Origin: Bryoerythrophyllum caledonicum
Taxonomy: Eukaryota > Streptophyta > Bryopsida > Pottiales > Pottiaceae
Direction of reading: 5' to 3'
Assembly (NCBI GenBank): GCA_963971425.1
Contig: OZ020519.1
Span: 12,106,028-12,170,027 of the forward strand
DNA: 64,000 nucleotides
The notes under the pieces: generated by a model
The model's input: the letters and a program-made list of their open reading frames with translations, nothing else
Databases searched by the model: none
What the model was told of the DNA's origin: nothing
Position numbers and translations under genes: made by a program
Part shown: positions 56,601 to 64,000 of the stretch, piece by piece
Position numbering within the stretch: position 1 is the stretch's first letter
Layout of the letters: each line of letters starts with the position of its first letter

Positions 56601-58888
56601 GGCTTGCTAATGGCTACCACAGCAAGCCGGGCATTTATGCCCTAGACGTCCCTAAAACAGGTCTCGTAACGAGACTTGATAAAAGGGTCACCGAGGCATC
56701 TATTCCAAACTTGCTATTAGGTATCACAGGGAACTTGGTATTGATGAAATGGAGGCCCATATAATGGGTCTAGTTACGAGATCCAATTTCAAGGCCTCCG
56801 GCGCATCAATACAAAGAGTACTAAAGCTGACCAAGGCTCATTATAGACTAATGCCTTGATAACCATAAATATTGGTTCTCGTAACAAACGCGTGTTTTGG
56901 GCTTCTGAGGCATCACTCTATGGGGTGCTTGCTGAACTTTAATGCCCTGATGTTTCATGGCCTGGAGGCCTTGAAAACACGTCTCGTTACATCCTCGGAT
57001 TTCAGGCCCCTGACAACCATGAATCGAAAATCATAAAAAACATCATGGCATCCCATACCATCTGGACCATGATGGGGAAGAACAATGACATTACAAAAAG
57101 ATGACAAGAAAACCATGGTTGATTTAAACCTGATCAAGGAACTCACGCCCTAGCTCAGGGTTGGCCACAGCCGCGAGCTTCCCAAAGCGCTTTTGGAGTT
57201 TCATCTTCTTGGCGGATAGTCCCTCGTCGACAAACTTCCGTAACTCCACACCGCTCTGCTTTGCCTTTTCAATCTCTAATTTGTATGCAACTCGCTCGTT
57301 TGAGGCTGCCTCTTGTATCTCTTCCTACTCCAGCATATATCACCATTAGAAATATTGAAATACTTGTTTTGTAATAGTATATATATGACACCTTACCTGG
57401 AATAAGATTTTCACCATTTGACTTGCAGGAATTGGATTCCACGCATCCCTTTGTCTCTTGAGACACTTGTTATACGCCATCTCAGGAATCAAATCCTTGA
57501 AGTATAAAATGTCTCGTTGTCCAAATATGCTCACCCTGTCCAATTCGTGCATTGTATTCGTCTTTATGTGCGCCTTCTCTGTAGCACTGTTTATCATGCA
57601 CAAACTTTCAGTCTTGATTTCAAATCCAAAAATGTGCATAATATGTAATAGACTTACTTGTTCACAACAAGCATAGCCGCAAGTATCTTCGGAAATCCAT
57701 TCGGACCAACATCAAGGATGATGCTCTCTGGTTCACCATTCTTTTGCATGAACTCCATGTCACCAGCCTTTCTTTCCTCCAAGAACTCCCTCCAAGCTTC
57801 ATAGCGGTGGTTGCCGTCGTAGATATAGAACATCTTTCCACTCAGATGCTCAAGATCTGCATCTCCCTCCAACCGTTCTTCAAAGTCTTTGTTGATTATG
57901 ATCCACTCTTCCGACCACTGCTCGACCACTGCGCTTGACACTACCATCTCCTCTCCGTAACAACATGTTAGTGCAAGATAGAAGACGGCCGTCCCGGGTC
58001 AATAACCATGCTCAAACTGGTCCATCAATCTGTGTTTGTCAGTCTCTTGTACTCTACGAAGCTCCGGCATTGGCACCATGCGGCAAAGAGGCACGCGTAA
58101 CCTGTCAAACTTCTCCTGTGGCTGTCGACGCATGTAAGTGATGGCTGCAAAGGAATCAGGGTTGTAAAGTATTCCCATCCGCTTCTCAATCTCCTTCACA
58201 TCAATCTCTTCCTCCCTGCCAAGATTGTCACCGTCTTCCTCCACCATTGCCATCTTCCGTCCCCTCCCCTTCTTCCTCTTCCCTTCAATTGGTGGGCTAC
58301 CATCTGACCCTTCCATTGAGAGATCCAAGATGGCATCCGCAGCAGCCTTGGCGCCTTCAACATCGGCGTCTGAGGCGTAGGTATGTCCACCCTCTTCCGC
58401 ACTCATCTCTTCGTCATCACCCACGATCATTTCGGCATTTTTCTCATGGCCGTCGCCGCTACCGTTGGTGCAATAGCCCTCCTCGTCCACATTCTCCATA
58501 GCCTCGTCAGCCCTCTCCTCCTGGCCAGCCGCCTAAACCAATCACACAAGGACAAAATCCGGATTATACCTATAACAAACAAGTTTCACACCCAGAAATC
58601 CAGAAAGCCTTCAAAACCCTCAGAACGCACATATCCACAAACCCTAAAACTCAAAAACCAAGATAATTGTTCAAACCCACAAATTCCTCCAAGACCGCAA
58701 AACATTTCAAACACATATAATTTCAGACCTACAAACTATCCAATCTTTTGTGAACGGACCTGTTTTTGCGACTTCTTCTTGCGAATGTTCCTCTCAGACT
58801 TCCTCACACTCTTCCTTCCGAACTTTTTGGTGATTTTGTATGAATTGACTCCACAACCTTTTACCAATCTCACATGTGTTCCCCTCAT
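53601..58888 (-). CDS. ParB-like domain fused to N4/N6 DNA methyltransferase, 8 exons, two in-frame UGA
   Basis: Exons: 58760-58888, 57658-58532, 57397-57586, 57130-57324, 55943-56161, 54191-55865, 53877-54120, 53601-53769. All seven introns are GT-AG and in phase, giving about 1231 codons. The first Met follows an in-frame stop. Residues 1-43 are very basic, likely a nuclear signal. The ParB-like domain spans about 190-330 (VPLCRMVPMPELRRV; DGNHRYEAW near 281). After a helical region and an acidic/basic linker comes the methylase: KIDLVIAEIPDG near 908 (motif IV), LHDDGALFLIYIDDGG, WRGPKKRGTHFLTSL, LDATTGVGGTSVRL then CKEYGRHIVALEAEM near 1088 (motif I). Motif IV before I is the beta-class order. 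EIPD replaces the usual (D/N/S)PP(Y/F/W), so activity is doubtful. UGA codons at 57999-58001 and 55749-55751 suggest recent decay or read-through. Confidence 0.8.
56335..57000. repeat. 107-bp tandem array with embedded palindrome, inside an intron
   Basis: GTCTCGTTACGAGAC-type palindromes start at 56341, 56448, 56555, 56661, 56768, 56875 and 56981, at 106-107 bp spacing. Between them lie diverged copies of CAAGGCCACCGG.. GCATCAATGCC.. GCTTGCTAATGGCTAC. The array nearly fills the 967-bp intron (56162-57129) of the ParB-methylase gene. Confidence 0.9.
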
Positions 58889-59048
58889 GGCAATGCGCTC
58901 AACTTAATGACCAGCATACAAGCAACACTACAAAGTGATAGCACTAACTCGACCCAGAAATTCTATCCACCACATGAAAAGGAAAGGAGTTCAGTTTGGC
59001 CTCCACCCCTCTCTTTATTGTGAGAAATTGGTGACATGGCAACCGCGA
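58889..59048. other. Short spacer upstream of the ParB-methylase gene
   Basis: This 160-base spacer separates the 3' end of the small minus-strand ORF from the start codon of the methylase gene. I see no clear TATA box. Confidence 0.4.
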
Positions 59049-59461
59049 CTAATCATCATTATTTAACACCTTGACTTCTAGAAGGCGGCTTTTCATTTTC
59101 TACATCCTTGTAGCTCCAAATCAGAACCCACTAGAGGACACATTAGAAGAAAAAATACTTGAATGTCTGTTAAGCCGGATGGCTCGAAAGCTACTTCAGC
59201 CTCCCTAGCGACGCACTCTATTGTAAGTTCTCCAATCACTTCCAATGGCGACATGTCAACTAATACTAGTACCTCTTCTTCGAGGATGGGAGTTGTTGGT
59301 GAAATCCGTCTAGCCACTGTTGTTGCAGGTAACTTAGCAAACTCTCCACCTAGGCGCCTCTTCGTCACCCCAACGTCTGCGGGCATTTTGCAAATCTCCT
59401 TTCCCTTGCGCCCCCGTCTTGCACGCGTGATCGCATCGCATTCCTCCTCGCGCAGATCCAT
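59049..59461 (-). CDS. Small unrecognised protein between methylase and transposase
   Basis: From 59461 the frame reads MDLREEECDAITRARRGRKG then EFAKLPATTVARRI, EEEVLVLVDMSPLEVIGELT and IECVAREAEVAFEPSGLTDI. It can continue two ways. It may read straight to a stop at 59093 (122 residues). Or it may use a 59-bp GT-AG intron (59100-59158) to reach KMKSRLLEVKVLNNDD and a stop at 59049 (117 residues). Codon character is good and there is no internal stop. I know no family for it. Its place between a methylase and a transposase suggests an accessory protein of one mobile element, but that is inference. Confidence 0.5.
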
Positions 59462-60302
59462 TTGAAAGAGAGGCTACTTACGGTCTGATGTCCACCCTTT
59501 CTACTAATTCGATATATCTAGGGGCTATCTCATTCCATTCTACATTCAAACCTTGTTCCCTATAACATCCTCCATCTGCCTATGTACGCATCTATTTTAA
59601 GTCCAAAAGATCTGTCCACTGACCTTTCCACTGACGATTTGTTCTATCTTTACAATTAGCTTACTGTTGAGAATCCTACAAGGATTTTATATGAATTTAT
59701 AATTCTTGGTAGTATTATTTTCTTAACTAAGTAGAGACTTGCCCCGCTTCCCTACCTCATTTCAACCGATACTTCCCAAATATGAAAATCCGTCCAAGCA
59801 AGGACTGTCTAATTCTTGAATGCGGAAGGCTGCTTTGCACCTTCTTCATCAGCATTCTACTTAAGTCCAAAAGATTTGTTCACTAACCTTCCCACTGACG
59901 AATTGTTATATCTTTAAAATTAGGTGACTGCTGAGAATCCTACAAGGAGTGGAGATTTGCGCCGCTTTCCTCCCTCCTTTATAGCAAGACTTTCCAATTA
60001 TGAATATCCATCTGAGCAAGGACTGTCTAATTCTTAAATGCGGACGGCTACTTTACACCTCCCTAGGCATCCATTGAAAGAATAATGATTGTTTTGAATT
60101 ATATTCATGGTTACATTCCAAACTTCATTTTAGATCCCTTCTTCTAGCCCTCGCAAACGCTCTTTTTCAACGATCACCCTTTTAATATCCAATGGCTCCT
60201 TCTCTCTTAAAATATCTTAATGTAATACATATATTGACCTTCCATCTCCATATTCCAATACCCTTCTAGAGTTTAATCTCACTCACCTGTCTCGATATTC
60301 TC
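59462..60302. promoter_or_regulatory. Divergent spacer with about 274-bp tandem duplication
   Basis: Between the minus-strand small ORF and the plus-strand transposase. A segment starting TTAAGTCCAAAAGATYTGTYC (last base varied) occurs near 59598 and 59872. Both copies contain CTGAGAATCCTACAAGGA-like and AAGGACTGTCTAATTCTTRA blocks. As the only spacer between the two divergent frames it should hold both promoters. Confidence 0.6.
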
Positions 60303-63300
60303 ATGACTTCCTCCTCTCCGTCTACTTTTCCCGCCATGGTTATGCTCCGTGCTAATGGCATTGGCGATCCTGTTGCGTATCCTTTGAGTGATCAAGGGTT
60401 TGCAACAGTTACCAGTGCGGCCTTAAGTGTTCGATTTTCTTTTCAACAGCAGAGTATATGTGTCGAGGAGGAAGTCTACGATGATGACTGTTTGAAGCTG
60501 TTGTATACCACACCTCGACAAACGGTAGTGAATGAGAGTTTTGACAAAGAGTGGAAACTTGGAAAAGACCAATATAGGGTCTATGGTCGCCTAGATTCAC
60601 AGTTAAGTGCGTCCTCTATCGACCTTACTTCTCGTCTGTCCACAACATGTAGTATGCAGACATTGCTTCCTGCTCTCGTCAATGTTAAGATCGAACCAGA
60701 CACTGAGCCTATCATCGTACTCTCATCCGACAATGAAGACACCCCTCCTAAGACTTGCCCTCCAAAGCTAAGTGTTCCTAAGCCGTGTCGTCCTAGAGCC
60801 ACTTCTTTTACATCTACTCCACCGATATCATGTCCCCCCATGTCTTGCTCTCCGAAACAGGACAAGGTACTTGGTATCGTCAGTGTTATTGCAGGTCTCA
60901 AGCGGTTGTCTTCTCGTGTTGGCGGCAAGAATCCATTGAAGAAATTGGACTTTGACATCATACCACACGAGTAGGTCAACTGTCTTCCCGCCGATTTCAA
61001 TGGCAATGTGATATTCGAACTTCCACCCGCTCCACCATCAGCGTCATCTACACAGGCTCGTAACATGCATGGCATGGACAAGCGGTACGATGGTCACCTC
61101 TGGACTAAGACAATCACGACAAACATCATGAATGACGATGGCCTCCACTTTCGTACATCCAAATGCGTTGGGCACCTGCGTTGCAAGAACGTCGACTGCG
61201 CGGTCGTTCAACGAGATAATCGTATTTCGGAAGTGAACAAGCGGGAGTTTGATGGAATGACATCGATGACATGTGAGGTAGGTCAGAAAGCTCCCAAAAA
61301 CACGCTACTTTGCAAGATCTGTGGAGAGCCACCAATGTGTATTGCCACGTGTGATGCTGTAGTGTATTATGTCAGTGGTAAGCGCCACTGCACTTGCGCT
61401 TGTATCCACCTTGGTAGACATATGCATCCTGTTAAGACTGGTGCCTATCGTGAGGTGAAAGATAAGATCAATAGTCTAATAAGTGAGCAAGTAGAGAGAA
61501 CTCCATGAACGACTAAGAGTGCCATTGTGTTAGAAGCTAGCAAAGAACCCCTTGGAGAGTTCCTGTTGAGTGAAGAGGGTGAACCGCGGAAGATCCTCAG
61601 TGTCGATGAGTTAGCCCCAATGCTAGATAAATGCAAAGACATGGGATCCCCTGGCATTCGAAACAAGGTGGTAACGTTTCAGTACCTTAAGAGGTACGGT
61701 GTCATGGACGCTATCCTTAAACTTAGGTCAATGAGTAACTGGGCGTTTGTACAAAATAACAAATTCCCGAGTCAAGGTTTAGAAGCGGCTGTAGGAGGAG
61801 AAGCCAAAGTCTTTGTCTTCAAGATGTCCGAAGTTGGACCAGGCTCGGGCATTGACCTTGTAAAGCGGATGCAGCCGGGCTATGATCTGGAGAATGCATG
61901 GTTGATGTTCGACCACGTCAAACGCCTAATGGATTGGACAACCATGTTTGTCATGTTTATGACACAACATATTGCAGGGTGATGACCACTGCATGCTGCG
62001 ACATGATGTCAGAGGATAAAGACGCGCAGATACTATTCTAGGAAAACCTAAATGACGTGATGGGACGACATGGTGTGGCAAGTCTGACCTTCAAAGGATT
62101 CATGGCGGACAGTGCTCAGGCAAACTAGAATGCGGTGAGAGCTGTATATGGAGGCGGAGAAGCCATGGTGGACAAGGAGCGAACATGTCTTTTTCATTGG
62201 GCACAAAGTATGATCAAGTGTACAGAGAAGTGCATTGCCGAAGGATTTCAAGAGCAACATAAGAGACTGTGTAACCAATACAGGAAGGCAACCACCATGG
62301 AGGATGCCGATAGACTATACGACGCGCTTCAAGCATGGTATAGGATATCCGGAGCTGTTTCCGAAAAGGGTTTCGAAAAAATCACTAGTTGGCTTGGATT
62401 CTCGCACTTTCGTTACCATCAATGGGGTGGATTTATAACTACGGTACTGCTCATCTTTCGGATCTGTATGTTGTCTTGCGTCCCTATATGATGTGATTGA
62501 TACCCTAGGTCCATGAGGTTTAGCTTTTCATGTGTTGTTACAGACATGGGTTTTTCTGACTGGTCACCTGGCTTTTTAATTCTTGATTTCTCACATTGTT
62601 GTTGTTCTTTTGCAGAACATGACCGCCAATGAATTGGCCGAAGTGCCTTCATGCAATCTAGCCGAGACCATTGACAACAAATGGAAGCAAGCCTCAGGGA
62701 ATAGAAGTCCCGACTTATACGTCGCAACCGTCGACGACTATGTGCGTGCATTCCTGCAGGTTGTGAACTATTATCAATTCCTCAAGGGTAATGTAGGTGG
62801 AACGGGGCCTAGCAAGGAAGAGCTAAAGCTCCGGGAAGCTGAGAGAAGAGCTCAAAGGACTGGCGATCCTAGTGTGCTCAAGGAGTCTATGCTAGGTATG
62901 CCAGGGGCGGTAGAATTCTGTATCCGCACAACAAACAAGGCCGGCGAAGAGGTTTTTGGTTCACGCAAGCGCAAAGCAAACGTGCCATTTGGTGCCGAGG
63001 AGGAATCTCATCAACCGGATAAGGTCAACTTCTCTTATCCCCGCTATACTTCCAAAGGCGTGGGGACTACCCTAAACCCTCTTCCCATCATCGATGAAGA
63101 TAACGGCGTCCGTGTTGACCTAGGCATCTCTAATGATGATCTATCTCCGACACAACAAGCACAAGTGACACCATTGTTGTCTCTAATTCAAAGGATTGGA
63201 CTACGCCGTGTCACAGCAGTTCAAGAGACCCATGTTGCATTGACGGAGTGGCACATTGCTCGGTTGCCAAAGAACTCAGCAAAGGCTTGTTGGGCACAAC

Positions 63301-64000
63301 GGGCAGTTACAAAGAAGAAATGCGAGGAGAGGATTGTGAGACGTGGAATAGCAACTCCGGCACCAACATACAGTGGTTTTTATCGACACCCAAAGAAGAC
63401 TGTCTTGGAGCCCACTGAATTCTACTTCTGCAACGATGACATTGATAGGTGTGTGAAGGGTACAAGGGGTAGGTGGGTGGTTCAATATAAGAAGAATCAG
63501 GATAGGCCTCCTATCCCCAACGTATGGCCTGTTGTGGTGGGTACTAATCTTACACGTGGAGAGGTTGAGGATCTCGAGGTGGCTGGATTTCAACTCCCTC
63601 AAAGGCAGCACGTTCCTCCAAGTTGATTGTTTTCCAAGGATCGGCCACCAAAAGACTTGAGTTCGATCCCTGTGCCCCTTGACGCTGCCAAAGTTCCTTG
63701 CAAGAGGGATGGAAAGGGGGTGAAGCGCACCTCCAAGGCTGGCAACGAGAAACAAAGAAAGTCAATGGGGTCCGTTGACTCCCTCACGGCGTCCATTAAG
63801 TCCGTCAGAATGCTGCCATGTCCTGGGTTGGGGTGTCACATTTCCCTTGTTTCTCTTGGTATCCCACCCGAAATAGTAACCTATTCCGTTACAGTGAGTT
63901 CATTCCCCCATTGTTCATGTCCTTCGTACAAGAAGACGTCAAAGACATTTAGGGGGAGGAACCAATATTCTCATTGCAAACATCTCTATTTCATCCTCTT
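60303..64000 (+). pseudogene. MULE-type transposase with GCM-like Cys/His cluster and SWIM finger
   Basis: Reading runs 60303-62443, a 172-bp GT-AG intron, then 62616 to beyond the window. The N-terminal ~235 codons are Pro/Ser-rich. A Cys/His cluster follows (KCVGHLRCKNVDC, LCKICGEPPMC, HCTCACIHLGRHMHPV) like WRKY/GCM/FLYWCH-type fingers of transposases. The core has TTACCDMMSEDKDAQ (first Asp), FKGFMADSAQAN (second Asp), ERTCLFHWAQSMIKC and WLGFSHFRYHQWGGF. After the intron come CNLAETIDNKWKQASGNRSP and GTGPSKEELKLREAERRAQR. FPHCSCPSY and SHCKHLYFIL at 63906-63999 form a SWIM finger, as in MuDR-type transposases. Five in-frame stops (60972, 61506, 62039, 62126, 63624) and one single-base loss near 61981 break it. 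The lost codons look like CAG, CGA, TGG, TGG and CGA. The 3' end lies outside the window. Confidence 0.82.
62444..62615 (+). other. Phase-0 intron in the MULE transposase
   Basis: Donor ACG|GTACTG and acceptor TTTTGCAG|AACATG with a preceding T-rich tract. Removing it joins HQWGGFITT to NMTANELAEVPSCNLAE in frame. Without it the frames on the two sides do not agree. Confidence 0.75.

Noticed and set aside
63640-63680. tRNA B-box-like GAGTTCGATCCC
   Set aside because: No A box or cloverleaf; it lies in the transposase coding frame.

Overview
The window looks like nuclear DNA of a streptophyte green plant or alga. The reasons are an EXORDIUM/PHI-1-type secreted protein, genes split by GT-AG introns, NPK1/ANP-like kinase and F-box/LRR exons, and a background packed with small transposons. 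A characean alga such as Chara is my impression, not something the sequence proves. There is one 200-base assembly gap (46850-47049). Coding regions have moderate to high GC; the spacers are AT-rich.

Layout: 1-0.6 kb holds doubtful coding remnants. 0.98-1.98 kb (minus) is a whole EXORDIUM-like gene with minisatellites and a TATA-like site upstream. About 2.7-22.8 kb is a mosaic of MITEs, many with TTAA ends like piggyBac elements, plus two 3' LINE fragments (12.4-13.7 and 16.4-16.8 kb). At 22972-29282 a 6.3 kb mobile element has split a TTAA-type MITE and left an 8-bp target duplication; it carries several tandem-repeat arrays and relic coding stretches. 33.0-33.6 kb (minus) is the 3' part of a spliced gene I cannot name. 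36-40.7 kb (minus) is the 3' two thirds of a LINE with reverse transcriptase, a methyltransferase-like domain and RNase H. 41.3-44.5 kb (minus) is a broken transposase-like gene of the DUF7869 type. 47.2-48.3 kb (minus) is a LINE endonuclease domain. 50.3-51.6 kb (plus) holds a kinase N-lobe fragment followed by F-box/LRR exons.

The most notable part is 53.6-64 kb. An eight-exon minus-strand gene (53601-58888) joins a ParB-like domain to a beta-order N4/N6 DNA methyltransferase. Its introns keep phase throughout, but two in-frame UGA codons interrupt it and its catalytic motif is altered. A 107-bp tandem repeat with an embedded palindrome fills its largest intron. Divergent from it lies a MULE-type transposase (60303 to the window end, plus) with a Cys/His cluster, a DDE core, one intron and a C-terminal SWIM finger. 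A small ORF (59.05-59.46 kb, minus) lies between them. The arrangement suggests a large composite DNA transposon that carries its own DNA-modification gene, or a domesticated relic of one. Nearly all the stop codons in these genes can be explained as C-to-T decay.
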